This document shows, piece by piece, positions 29,101 to 37,822 of a DNA stretch of 64,000 bases. Position 1 is the first letter of the stretch. The number at the start of each line of letters is the position of its first letter. Source of the DNA: a virus; the IMG/VR virus record IMGVR_UViG_3300032245_001860, positions 248,001 through 312,000 of that record. The stretch is one strand, 5' to 3'. The notes under the pieces are model-generated. The model saw nothing but the letters and a program-made list of their open reading frames with translations, was not told where the DNA came from and searched no databases. The translations under genes and the position numbers were made by a program.

Positions 29101-30776
29101 GCAAGTTCAGCGGATTGGCATCTGGTACTGCTGCAACATTTACAAACTTCTACGGAACACTTAATGGTAGCATGACAGGTACAGCTACCACTTCACAAAA
29201 TGTAAATATAGTAACTACCAACACTGGTACATTCTATCCATTATTTACAAGTTCTTCAACCACTGCATCCGGCGTTGCGGTATCTATAGATGGTACTGAT
29301 ATTTCCTACAATGCAGCTACTAACGTACTTACAGCTGGACAATTTAGTGGATTAGCTACTGGTACTGCAGCTACGTTTACAAATATTTATGGCACTCTCA
29401 CAGGTAATGTCACTGGTACTTCTACAACTTCCCAAAATGTAAATATAGTAACTGCTGCTACTGGTACATTCTACCCATTGTTTACAAGCGCATCAACAAC
29501 AGCTTCTGGTGTTGCTGTGTCTATCGATGGTACTGATGTTTCCTACAACTTTGCTACCAATACATTTACTGCAGGTACTTTCTCTGGAAACTTATCTGCT
29601 ACTGCAGCAACTGCTACTAACTTCTTTGGAACATTTAATGGAAGTTTAGCAGGATCAGCTACTACATCCCAAAATGTAAATATTGTCACTACAAACACTG
29701 GTACTTTCTATCCGTTGTTTACAAGTGCATCTACCACTGCATCTGGTGTAGCTGTATCTATTGATGGTACTGATATTTCCTATAATGCAGCAACCAACGT
29801 TCTTACAGCTGGTCAATTTAGTGGATTACATACAGGTACTGCGTTCACAGCTACTACATCTTTCTACGGACCATTGGCAGGTACTGCAACAACAGCACAA
29901 AATGTATTTGTAACTAACCAAACAACTGGTACCTTCTACCCAACCTTGTCTGTATCTTCTGCTACAGCAAATGGTATAGCCCTTGGAGTAGATGCTAACC
30001 TTTCATTTGATGCAGCTACTAATGTACTTACTGCTGGTCAGTTCAGTGGTTTAGCTACAGGAACTGCTGCAACATTTACTAATATTTATGGAACATTGGT
30101 AGGTACAGCAACAAGTGCAGCTAACTTGAATGTTGTAGCTGCTGCATCTGCTGGTGCACATTACCTTCTTATGTCACCAACAGCATCAGGTTCTGGTATT
30201 GCAGTATCTACTGATGCACAATTATCTTACGTTCCAAGTACAGATACTCTTACAGTTTCAAATATCAACAATACAACTGTTACTGCAGCTGCTGATTTAT
30301 CAGCAGGAACATATTTGACAATCAAAACTACTTCTGGTGATGACAACTCAACTACAGACTTCTTTATCAGAGGTATAACATCTGGATCTGTATCCAAGTT
30401 CTCTGTTGATGCAAATGGTAACTTGAGAGCTACAACCAAAAGCTTTGATATTGAGCACCCAACTAAGCCAGGCATGAGACTTGTATATGGTGTTCTTGAA
30501 GGCCCAGAGCATGGCGTATATCATAGAGGTACTGTTGAAGGTAAGGGTGAATTAAAGGTTATGCTCCCAGAATATTGGAGCAAGCTTGTTTGCCCAGATT
30601 ATTCAGTCCAACTTACTCCATGGGGCAACTATAGTGTTCATATCGTTGAAAAGTCAACAGAATACTTTACAATTAAGCTTAATGGCAATGCTATAGCAAG
30701 AGCTATTAAGAATATCAAGGTTGACTATATAGTACATGGTTCGAGATTGGATGCACCATTAGAAACAGAACAATAA
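26109..30776 (+). CDS. Giant repeat tail fibre, 1555 aa
   Basis: After a ~60-residue N-terminus (including a helical stretch and a Gly-rich linker) the protein is a regular array. A ~70-residue unit repeats about eleven times: AQNVNIVxxxTGTFYPLF, STTASGVAVSIDGTDISYN, AATNVLTAGQFSG and AATFTNIYGTLTG. One NLNVQGTATYIDSTTQTI / DRGVEFRRFSGSAI block interrupts it near 28370-28700, nearly identical in protein to that at 8250-8560. It ends with KSFDIEHPTKPGMRL and the SLEGPEHGVY-type domain (here VLEGPEHGVYHRG). A GGGG ribosome site precedes the ATG. Its stop overlaps the next start (TAATG). Extended trimeric fibre is inferred. Confidence 0.75.
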   Translation: MANEPENFADKVINSLIKQSKAVDLTAEEVAAQSADPVPSGDFVAYGAPSGGGTGPGAGGNKDIVIIPGYTGTAATSVSQINFYWSAPNTPDATGVDNNIRATIYNFATNPGSGVTRSVLAFGGYDGANQYKPTPTYGGGTGITSKIFIDPFLGKIDTDFIGFNSTGVASTTDVGTMSYDTTQNRIRVGTGAGSAKTVAYTDDVSSVAGLATTAQNVNIVTTNTGTFYPLFTSSSTTASGAAVSIDGTDISYNAATNVLTAGQFSGLHTGAAATFTNIYGPLTGTATTAQNVFVTNQTTGTFYPALSVSSATANGIALGVDANLSFDAATNVLTAGQFSGLATGAAATFTNIYGALTGIATTAGLATTSQNVNIVTAATGTFYPLFTSASTTASGVAVSIDGTDVSYNFATNTFTAGTFSGNLSATAATATNFFGTLTGNVTGTATTAQNVNVVSGATGTFYPLFTSASATASGVAVSINSTNISYNFATNTLTAGTFSGNLSATAATATNFYGTLTGNVTGTATTSQNVYVTAQTTGTFYPTFSVSSSTANGIALGVDAQLSFDAATNTLTSGKFDGLHSGSAATFTNIYGTLTGNVTGTATTALNLSLQSTSQNASHLVPFTLNSATSGSALSTNAGFSYNPNTGVLTVGTVTGTISGIASTSASALVAAAASNSTHAVIFSTPTTSTGQAGVALSSSSNITYNPSGNGTFSLGSGQATINGLTLGATSNTITTSSGNLTLNASGGTVVIAANLNVQGTATYIDSTTQTITDPVIVLGSGAGGTHTNVTDTVDRGVEFRRFSGSAITGFFGQSNASGRFTFIPNANVTAANTYTGSVGVIEANLTGTAVTATNFFGPLVGNAASATTAGLATTAQNLNIVATTTGTLYPLFASVSTTASGVAVSVDGTDISYNAATNTLTAGQFSGLHTGTAATFTNIYGPLTGTATTAQNAYVTAQTTGTYYPVFTNTSSTTNGVVLSVESTLTWDAATNTLTSGKFSGLASGTAATFTNFYGTLNGSMTGTATTSQNVNIVTTNTGTFYPLFTSSSTTASGVAVSIDGTDISYNAATNVLTAGQFSGLATGTAATFTNIYGTLTGNVTGTSTTSQNVNIVTAATGTFYPLFTSASTTASGVAVSIDGTDVSYNFATNTFTAGTFSGNLSATAATATNFFGTFNGSLAGSATTSQNVNIVTTNTGTFYPLFTSASTTASGVAVSIDGTDISYNAATNVLTAGQFSGLHTGTAFTATTSFYGPLAGTATTAQNVFVTNQTTGTFYPTLSVSSATANGIALGVDANLSFDAATNVLTAGQFSGLATGTAATFTNIYGTLVGTATSAANLNVVAAASAGAHYLLMSPTASGSGIAVSTDAQLSYVPSTDTLTVSNINNTTVTAAADLSAGTYLTIKTTSGDDNSTTDFFIRGITSGSVSKFSVDANGNLRATTKSFDIEHPTKPGMRLVYGVLEGPEHGVYHRGTVEGKGELKVMLPEYWSKLVCPDYSVQLTPWGNYSVHIVEKSTEYFTIKLNGNAIARAIKNIKVDYIVHGSRLDAPLETEQ

Positions 30777-31033
30777 TGCATAAATTCAGAATTTATTTGC
30801 CAACAAATAAAAATGCAGCTTGGCTTGTAATTGAGGAAGGAAATATAAATATTGAAGCTGGAATCAGATTCATATACAACTTCCTCGATTACAACGAGCA
30901 AACTCTTGACCGAAATTTATTTATAATTAACGGTGATGATTTTGCAGCAATAGGACGAAGTGGTAAAGATACAAGAATTGCAATATTAGAGTTATTGATG
31001 GAAACCACTGGTGCAATTTTAGTGAAGGAATAA
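30776..31033 (+). CDS. Small protein between two fibre genes
   Basis: This 85 aa mixed alpha/beta protein has no repeats and no low-complexity sequence, in sharp contrast to its neighbours. It overlaps the 1555 aa fibre gene by one base (TAATG) and precedes the 1131 aa fibre gene by six bases, so its output is tied to theirs. By position it could be a fibre-assembly chaperone, since such small genes often follow fibre genes in phages. No sequence motif confirms this. Confidence 0.6.
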   Translation: MHKFRIYLPTNKNAAWLVIEEGNINIEAGIRFIYNFLDYNEQTLDRNLFIINGDDFAAIGRSGKDTRIAILELLMETTGAILVKE

Positions 31034-31039
31034 TATTAG

Positions 31040-34000
31040 ATGGCAACAGATGTCATTATTGACCCAGCCAATGGTCAGATATATTGGAATGATGGCACTG
31101 GATCACCTCAATCTATTTCTATCGGTGGTAATGCTCAAGATGTAATTAATGTTACAGGCTATAGTGCTGCCTTTTCACCTGGATCTACACCTGCAGCATC
31201 TGTAGCAGGAGTTCTTGTAAAATTTACTGATGCAGCAACTGGAACCCTAACTCCTGGCACTAATGCTTACGAGTTAGGGTCTGGTTCTTTAAGATGGAAA
31301 ATATTTGGCACTACCACAAATATTTCCGATAATGCTTCTGCTTTAGGTACTAACACCTTTTCATTAACTACTGGTTTAGTGCAAGTCAATGGCGGAATTG
31401 CAATCTCAGGCAATGTTGGCATTGGACGAACACTATTTTATTATAATCCAAACGACCCAAGATATTTTGTAGGCTTTAGATCTTCTGCTTCTTTAGCGAG
31501 TACACAGGATTATATATTGCCACTCGCCTATCCAGCTACAGGATCTTCTGTTTTACAATCTGACACTGCTGGTACTTTGACATGGGTTCCTATGACAACC
31601 AGTGGAGCAGCATCTGGTGTTACTGCACAAAATATAAATATTGTAAGTGCAACTACTGGAACATTTTTTCCTTTATTCACTAATACATCATCTACAGCTA
31701 ATGGTATTTCGGGTGTAGCAGTTTCTGTCGATAGTAATTTCTCTTTTGATGCTGCAAGTAATGTATTAGTTGTTGATGGTGCTACTTTAGGAGGCTTGGG
31801 ATTAACTACCACTCTTGCTTCTTTTGATATTGGCAACACATCATCAATAGCTCAAACTTTAAACTTTTCAAATACAACTACTGGACAAGTTCAATATAAT
31901 TTTGGCACTGCTTCTGCAAGTGCTTCTACAGCTACATTCTTTGGATCAGTCAACTCCAATAGAATGATCTTAAATGTAAACTCTGCTGGTAACTTATATA
32001 TCCAAACAAACCAAGTTAACGCAAGAGTCAGATTATTTCAAAACAATACAACTGGTAACGTATCTATATTTGGCACTGGTGGTGGAACCTTATACTTAGG
32101 TGAAGATACCATCACAAATAATGCTGATATTTCTATCAGAGGATCAGTTCTTAATGGTGGTGGTGGAAATGTTAGAGCTGCTATATTCACACTTTCTACA
32201 GCAACCTCAAATGGGTCAGGTATTGGCGGAACTTTAGTTTTTCAAACAAGTACATCAGGCAATGCTACAGCTAATTTGCCTAATGCTCTCAGAACAAGAT
32301 TGAGAATTGAAGGTGCTGCAACTGGTACTTCAAACCTTGAAAGTATTATAATTTTAGGTGATGCCACTTCTGGCACTGCTTGGTCATCATATTTAAGAGG
32401 GGTTGATGCTTCTGGTACTGATGTTGAAGCTGGCGAAATTCAAATTCAAGCAGGTAGATCAACAGGTACAGGAGCTGCAAGAGGAATAAGCTTTTATGTT
32501 TCTCCTTCTGGTACAACTTCCTCTACCATAAATGCTGCAAGTCAAATAGCAAGATTTTCCTCAACTGGTTTTACTATTTACTCAACTACTAATGCTACAT
32601 CTACCACTTCAGGAGCATTGATTGTTACTGGTGGTGTTGGTATTGGTGGCTCTATATTCTTAGGGAGCCAATTAACTCAAACTTATACTCCTGTAACAGG
32701 TGCAGGATTAGATCATTCTGTGTTTTTGCAGAGTAACCCATTTCCTACCAATGTCGGTGCAGTAATTCAAGTTGGATTTGGAACTGCTTGGGATGGGTCT
32801 ACTGCTGGATTTTTTAATGGATCTCCTAATGGTACATGGTTAGGAATTAGTGCTGCAACAGCAAACACAGCTGATTTCTTAAGTTTTCAAGAAAATGGAA
32901 CATCGAGATTTACTGTAGGTGCTGGCGGAACAACAAGAATTGCAGCTACAAATACAGCAACATCCACTACTTCTGGAGCTTTAATTGTTTCTGGTGGTGT
33001 GGGTATTAATGGAAATGCATTTATTGGCGGAACTACTACGATAACAAACACCACCTCTTCAACTGGTAATTCAACTGGTGCGTTTGTTGTATATGGTGGC
33101 ACAAATATTGGCGGTAATGCATTCATCGGTGGCACCACTGTAGTTCTCAATACGACAACTTCAACAAGTACAGGTACTGGCGCTTTAGTTGTTAGAGGTG
33201 GCGCAGGAGTAGCTGGTACATTAAATGTTGGGACTAACGTAGTTGTAGGAGCTCTCAATTATGCAGCAACAAATGTTTTGGGAGCATTCCAATCAAGTGT
33301 CAATAGCTTTAATCAGTTTATTGTCCAAAATACGAATAATGGTTCGTCTGCTTCCGCTGACTTTGTTTTAAATAATGATTTATCTTCTGACGCAGCATAT
33401 TATGCAAATTTGGGAATGAATTCCAGTGGCTGGGCAACTACAACATCGCCTTTCAATACAGCTAATGCAACTTATTTAACTGCAACTACTGGAGATCTTG
33501 TTTTAGGTACAACTACTGCTAATGCTATTAGAATTGGTACTGGCGGGACAATATTTGATACAATTAATATCAATGCTGCTGGTACTGCTGTATCTATAAC
33601 ACCAGCTACAGCGTCTGGAACCACATCTACTGGTGCATTAACAATAGTTGGTGGTGTAGGTATTGGCGGAAGTGTCAATATTGGCAAAACTCTCAATTTA
33701 TGGAATCCTGCTTACACATTCTCAACCAATTTAGCATCTGGCGCAGTTACAGCAACTACAACTTATATTTTACCAACTGCATACCCCTCTGGTACTGGAA
33801 CTTCATATCTTTCAGCAAGTACAACAGGTGTAATGGCTTGGGTAGCAGCTCCTACAAGTGGAGGCGGTACTCCTGGTGGTTCTACAAGACAAATTCAGTA
33901 CAACAATGCTTCATCTTTTGCTGGCGCTGGTGGATTTGAATTTACAACAGGTGGTATAGCAAATACTGTTTCAATATTTTCAACTTCTGGAACAGGATAT

Positions 34001-34435
34001 ACAGGTGGACTGTGGATCAATACAATAAATGGTTCAACTACAAGGGTTGGTATTGGACTTTCAAACCCACAATTTGAACTTGAAATTAATGGTGAAATAT
34101 CAGCTACCAATAAAAGCTTTGTAATTGATCATCCTACTAAGCCTGACATGAAACTCCGATATGGCTCATTAGAAGGCCCTGAAAATGGAGTTTATGTCAG
34201 AGGAATATTAATTGGCAATAATATCATAGAGACACCTGATTATTGGGTTGGTTTAGTTGATCCTAACACATTTACTGTGAATCTTACTCCAATAGGAAAA
34301 TTTGCTCATTTATATGTTGAAAAAATAGAAGATTATAAAGTTTATGTTGGCAATAGTAGCGCAACTAATATCCATTGTTTTTATACTATCTGGGCTGAAA
34401 GAAAAGATATTCCTAAACTTGTGACGGAGTATTAG
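31040..34435 (+). CDS. Giant repeat tail fibre, 1131 aa
   Basis: The N-terminus (MATDVIIDPANGQIYWNDGTG) differs from the other fibres. The shaft mixes a non-repetitive middle (about 280-520) with TSGALIVTGGVGIGGSIFLG, GNAFIGGTT and SGALxxxGGxGIGG units. A block near 33290-33540 (NSSGWATTTSPFNTANATYL) parallels one at 17280-17480 in the 1562 aa fibre. It ends with the KSFVIDHPTKPDMKLRYG / SLEGPENGVYVRG domain. AAGGA precedes the start. It is followed one base after its stop by a LamG gene. Confidence 0.75.
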   Translation: MATDVIIDPANGQIYWNDGTGSPQSISIGGNAQDVINVTGYSAAFSPGSTPAASVAGVLVKFTDAATGTLTPGTNAYELGSGSLRWKIFGTTTNISDNASALGTNTFSLTTGLVQVNGGIAISGNVGIGRTLFYYNPNDPRYFVGFRSSASLASTQDYILPLAYPATGSSVLQSDTAGTLTWVPMTTSGAASGVTAQNINIVSATTGTFFPLFTNTSSTANGISGVAVSVDSNFSFDAASNVLVVDGATLGGLGLTTTLASFDIGNTSSIAQTLNFSNTTTGQVQYNFGTASASASTATFFGSVNSNRMILNVNSAGNLYIQTNQVNARVRLFQNNTTGNVSIFGTGGGTLYLGEDTITNNADISIRGSVLNGGGGNVRAAIFTLSTATSNGSGIGGTLVFQTSTSGNATANLPNALRTRLRIEGAATGTSNLESIIILGDATSGTAWSSYLRGVDASGTDVEAGEIQIQAGRSTGTGAARGISFYVSPSGTTSSTINAASQIARFSSTGFTIYSTTNATSTTSGALIVTGGVGIGGSIFLGSQLTQTYTPVTGAGLDHSVFLQSNPFPTNVGAVIQVGFGTAWDGSTAGFFNGSPNGTWLGISAATANTADFLSFQENGTSRFTVGAGGTTRIAATNTATSTTSGALIVSGGVGINGNAFIGGTTTITNTTSSTGNSTGAFVVYGGTNIGGNAFIGGTTVVLNTTTSTSTGTGALVVRGGAGVAGTLNVGTNVVVGALNYAATNVLGAFQSSVNSFNQFIVQNTNNGSSASADFVLNNDLSSDAAYYANLGMNSSGWATTTSPFNTANATYLTATTGDLVLGTTTANAIRIGTGGTIFDTININAAGTAVSITPATASGTTSTGALTIVGGVGIGGSVNIGKTLNLWNPAYTFSTNLASGAVTATTTYILPTAYPSGTGTSYLSASTTGVMAWVAAPTSGGGTPGGSTRQIQYNNASSFAGAGGFEFTTGGIANTVSIFSTSGTGYTGGLWINTINGSTTRVGIGLSNPQFELEINGEISATNKSFVIDHPTKPDMKLRYGSLEGPENGVYVRGILIGNNIIETPDYWVGLVDPNTFTVNLTPIGKFAHLYVEKIEDYKVYVGNSSATNIHCFYTIWAERKDIPKLVTEY

Positions 34436-34436
34436 T

Positions 34437-35168
34437 ATGGGTCACTATTTTAACCCCAATATTCCAAAAGAAAATTTTCATTGGGCAGTTGATGCAGCAA
34501 ATATTCGTTCTTATAATGGAACTGGAACTGTCTGGTTTGATGTTGTTGATGCTAACAATTTAACTTTGACTAATACTCCAACATTCTCATCTTTAGGAGC
34601 AACTTCTAATTTTGCTTTCAATGGCTCAACGCAATATGCAGTAAATTCTTCTTTGATTAGTCCAGCTTTAATTCAAGGACCAATTACTGTCAATGTAATT
34701 TTTTCTCCAAATACTCTTACTGGCACCCAAAATGTATTTTCTTTATTTGACAATGTAAACAGGGCATTGCAAATTGGTTACAACGGAACAACAGGAGCTG
34801 TTTGGAAGTTTGGCGGAACATCATTAGTAACTTACAATTATGCTGGTGTTGGAACAGTATGGCATGTTACATACACATGTGATGGATCTAATAATTCCAA
34901 AGTTTATGTAAATGGTCAATTAAATAACTCTGGTGTTGTCGCTACTGATACAGGTACACCAGTTTATTACACTGTTGGTACTTATGGCGCTGGTGTAGGC
35001 CAGTTTTTTAATGGCAAAGTATATTATGCTTCTATACATAAAAAAGTATTTACAGATAGAGAAGTGGCTTCTATGTGGCATGCGCTAAGAAGAAGATATG
35101 GTTATGCAGGAATTGGTATTACGCCTGTTGGTGATGCTGTCGTTGGCGGACTCCAAGGAGGCCAATAA
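34437..35168 (+). CDS. LamG-like adhesin 10 with C-terminal extension
   Basis: This is a 243 aa LamG-type protein, more diverged than those at 18-25 kb: WAVDAANIRSYNGTGTVW, FAFNGSTQYAVN, VWHVTYTCDG, KVYVNGQL and FTDREVASMWHALRRRYG. About 23 Gly/Val-rich residues follow the domain, encoding a strong AAGGAGG ribosome site for the next gene. It begins a second, three-gene LamG group. Confidence 0.7.
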   Translation: MGHYFNPNIPKENFHWAVDAANIRSYNGTGTVWFDVVDANNLTLTNTPTFSSLGATSNFAFNGSTQYAVNSSLISPALIQGPITVNVIFSPNTLTGTQNVFSLFDNVNRALQIGYNGTTGAVWKFGGTSLVTYNYAGVGTVWHVTYTCDGSNNSKVYVNGQLNNSGVVATDTGTPVYYTVGTYGAGVGQFFNGKVYYASIHKKVFTDREVASMWHALRRRYGYAGIGITPVGDAVVGGLQGGQ

Positions 35169-35836
35169 TGGGTGGTGGTGTTGGTCCAGTAGGACAAGCA
35201 TTAGAAAATGTTGTTGTGAGAATTGATGCTGTTAACGCCAATTCATATTCAGGATCGGGAACAACTATTAACTCTTTACTTAATTCACAAACATTAAGCT
35301 CAAGTGGTGTGACTTTCATATCGGCAAAAGGCGAAAGCGTGTTTGTTTTTGGTGGCTCAGGATATGTTACATCATCTAATAATACTGGAGTATCAGGAAC
35401 TCAAAACAAAACCATGGCAGCATGGGTTAGATTTGGAACTAAAGGCACTCAAGGAAGTATGTCAACAGGTGCAAATGGTGCAGGTACAGGGATGGCATTG
35501 GCAACTTCAAGCAGTGTCATATTGTTAGGTTATGGCAATTCTGGCACATTAACTACATATTCTTATAATGCTCATCAATGGTATTACTTGGTATATACAA
35601 GTAGCTTAGTTTCTGGCTCAACCCATAATATTCAGTTGTATGTAAATGGTGGTTTAGCTCATTCTGCATTAGTTCCAAATATCAACTTGACAAATAATTC
35701 TCTACGAATTGGTTGTGACAATAGTGGTTTTGGCATGAGTGGTTTCATCTCAAGAGCAAATTTTTACAATAAAAGTTTATCGCCAAGAGAAATACAAAAG
35801 AACTATCAAAATTATAAAAATAGGTTTGGATTATAA
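35168..35836 (+). CDS. LamG-like adhesin 11
   Basis: This is a 222 aa LamG-type protein: VVRIDAVNANSYSGSGTT, SVFVFGGSGYVTSS in place of the FDGTNDYI core, MAAWVRFG, QWYYLVYTSS, IQLYVNGGL and YNKSLSPREIQKNYQNYKNRFG. It overlaps the previous stop by one base and has AAGGAGG eight bases upstream. Confidence 0.72.
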   Translation: MGGGVGPVGQALENVVVRIDAVNANSYSGSGTTINSLLNSQTLSSSGVTFISAKGESVFVFGGSGYVTSSNNTGVSGTQNKTMAAWVRFGTKGTQGSMSTGANGAGTGMALATSSSVILLGYGNSGTLTTYSYNAHQWYYLVYTSSLVSGSTHNIQLYVNGGLAHSALVPNINLTNNSLRIGCDNSGFGMSGFISRANFYNKSLSPREIQKNYQNYKNRFGL

Positions 35837-35837
35837 A

Positions 35838-36524
35838 ATGGGACAAAAAGGCGGACCTAACATACCATTTGAAAATTTACAATTTGTCTTTGATCCAAGA
35901 CACCCAAGCTCGTTGTCAGGAAATTATATAACTTTAATTGATTCAATAATAGGAAGCGCTACAGGAGCTACTCTTTCTGGAAGTGGAACAACTTTAGGAA
36001 TAAATTTCTCAGCAATTTCTGATACTTTAAATTTTGGAAATATATCAAAAATTAACCTGACTGCAAACCTTACAGTTATGGGATGGATTTATCCTAAAAG
36101 TTTTGGAGGTGGAAGCAGTGGAAGGATATTTGATAAGTTCAAGACTACCGTTCCTCAATCAGGATTTGCTTTATGGATTGATAATGCTATAGGAACAAAT
36201 GCAATTGTTTATGGTACTGGGTGGACTGTTAGTACTACAGTGGCAAGATTGAGTAACCAAGTAAATTTAAATACTTGGCAACACTTTGCTGCTGTGCACA
36301 GCGGAACAACTGTTACATTTTATAAAAATGGCTCTTCTATAGGTTCAAGTTCAAGTATTACAGCTCCTACATCAGGAAGTGTTAATGCATGTATTGGAAA
36401 TAACGCTGGTGGAACAAATAATTTTGATGGAATTTTAGGTGCAGTGAGAATTTACAGTCGTGCACTGTCTGCAACAGAAATATTGCAAACCTACAATTCT
36501 ACAAAATCAAAATTTGGTTTATAA
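35838..36524 (+). CDS. LamG-like adhesin 12
   Basis: The protein is 228 aa from the ATG at 35838, one base after the previous stop. The frame is open further upstream, but that would overlap the preceding gene and lacks the family start; MGxKxGPxI is the usual beginning in this group. LamG marks: LQFVFDPRHPSSLSG, LTVMGWIYPKS, NTWQHFAAVHSG, VTFYKNGSSI and YSRALSATEILQTYNSTKSKFG. Confidence 0.72.
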   Translation: MGQKGGPNIPFENLQFVFDPRHPSSLSGNYITLIDSIIGSATGATLSGSGTTLGINFSAISDTLNFGNISKINLTANLTVMGWIYPKSFGGGSSGRIFDKFKTTVPQSGFALWIDNAIGTNAIVYGTGWTVSTTVARLSNQVNLNTWQHFAAVHSGTTVTFYKNGSSIGSSSSITAPTSGSVNACIGNNAGGTNNFDGILGAVRIYSRALSATEILQTYNSTKSKFGL

Positions 36525-36531
36525 AATTATT

Positions 36532-36544
36532 TATAATATAAGAG
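36532..36544 (+). promoter_or_regulatory. Candidate promoter motif TATAATATAAGAG
   Basis: TATAATATAAGAG lies ten bases before the ATG at 36554, in the only sizeable gap of this part of the cassette. The ATATAAGAG part recurs as TATATAAGAG at 45466 and TATATAAGTA at 53290. It could be a phage late promoter element; chance in AT-rich DNA is possible. Confidence 0.3.
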
Positions 36545-36553
36545 TACAAACAA

Positions 36554-37822
36554 ATGGCAGATTCAGATAAAAATATAAGAATTACAACCAACAAAAATAA
36601 GGCAGATCCGGCAAAACCTACAATAGTTTTTAGTGGATCTTCTGCTGGTTCGTCTGTCATCACTTTAGAAGTATTAAATGATAATACTTTATCATTTGTG
36701 TCAAATGAAGGTCAAATCTTTTCATTAGACTCAAATCTTACAGTTGGAACTATTTGGTCTGTTAATGATGTCTCAGGTGTTCCTTTAATTAGAGCCAGCG
36801 CTGGGGGCACTATTAACATGGCTGAGTATGGTGCAAATGTTGGCGTTGGTGAATCTAATCCTCTTCATAAATTAAGTGTAAAGGGTGCTTTAGCAATTGG
36901 AAGCACCAATACCAACAACTACACTATCTTTAGATTTCCAGCTGCAGGTACTGGACAAACTTATATTCTTCCAAGTAATTATCCTGGCACTGGTGTTTCA
37001 GTTTTGCAATCTGACACTGCGGGAAACCTTTTGTGGGTAGCAGCTGCAACAGGTGGTGGTTCTGGAAGTGTAAACTCTGGTACTGCTGGAAGTGTTGCGT
37101 TTTACCCAGCTAACGGAACTGCTGTTAGTGGCACAAGTTTGATACAACTTGCAAGTACTGGCACAGCTGTATCTATTTATGCAAACTTAGATTTGTATGC
37201 ACAAAACGACCTTAGATTGTGGAATTCAGGAAGTTCAAACTTCACTGGACTACAAGCTGGAGCAAACCCAACCAGTTACACATTAACTTTCCCGGCATCA
37301 GCACCAGGAGCTGGCGCTGGCTTTTCAATGCTTATGACTGATTCTACTGGGAACATGTCATTTGGTGGATTTATTCAAGGTACAGGCACTTCGCTTCTTG
37401 TTTCAGGAACTGGTGTTACAATAAGAAACAGAAGACCATTATTATTGACTTTTGCTTCTGGTTATACTCCTGCTACTGGTACAACCGCTGATGATGTAGT
37501 TCTAAGATTGCCTGAATCTTTTACAGATGGAACAACATCAGTGACGTGGGTGCCAAGAAGAGCATTTATTAGAACTGAAACTTTTTCAGCTGGTTCAACT
37601 TTGATCAATTTGCAATATTCGACGGGTACTGGTGTATTTACGTCTGTCAACCTTATAGGAGGAGCTGGTTTATCAGTTGGTGGTGCTGGTATTGCTGAAT
37701 CAAGCACAACAAACTTTACAGCTTCAACTTTAACATCAGGTACTAAGTTAAGAGTCAACTTTAGCTCTATCAACGCTGCTCACTCTGACTTTTTGATATA
37801 TCTGCAATTAGAAGAATTATAA
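36554..37822 (+). CDS. Tail fibre / structural protein, 422 aa
   Basis: The N-terminal ~115 residues match the block used inside the giant fibres (TLEVLNDNTLSFVSNEGQIF, then DVSGVPLIRA, VGVGESNPLHKLSV). Here it stands at the protein start rather than internally. Then come a TYILPSNYPGTGVSVLQSDT segment, a middle part, and a beta-rich C-terminal ~130 residues (from about NRRPLLLTFASGYTP) likely to be the tip. Its stop overlaps the next start by one base. Confidence 0.65.
   Translation: MADSDKNIRITTNKNKADPAKPTIVFSGSSAGSSVITLEVLNDNTLSFVSNEGQIFSLDSNLTVGTIWSVNDVSGVPLIRASAGGTINMAEYGANVGVGESNPLHKLSVKGALAIGSTNTNNYTIFRFPAAGTGQTYILPSNYPGTGVSVLQSDTAGNLLWVAAATGGGSGSVNSGTAGSVAFYPANGTAVSGTSLIQLASTGTAVSIYANLDLYAQNDLRLWNSGSSNFTGLQAGANPTSYTLTFPASAPGAGAGFSMLMTDSTGNMSFGGFIQGTGTSLLVSGTGVTIRNRRPLLLTFASGYTPATGTTADDVVLRLPESFTDGTTSVTWVPRRAFIRTETFSAGSTLINLQYSTGTGVFTSVNLIGGAGLSVGGAGIAESSTTNFTASTLTSGTKLRVNFSSINAAHSDFLIYLQLEEL

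Noticed and set aside
35739-35837. Longer start for the LamG-like gene at 35838
   Set aside because: The extension overlaps the preceding LamG gene by about 100 bases and lacks the family's MGxKxGP start, which occurs exactly at 35838.
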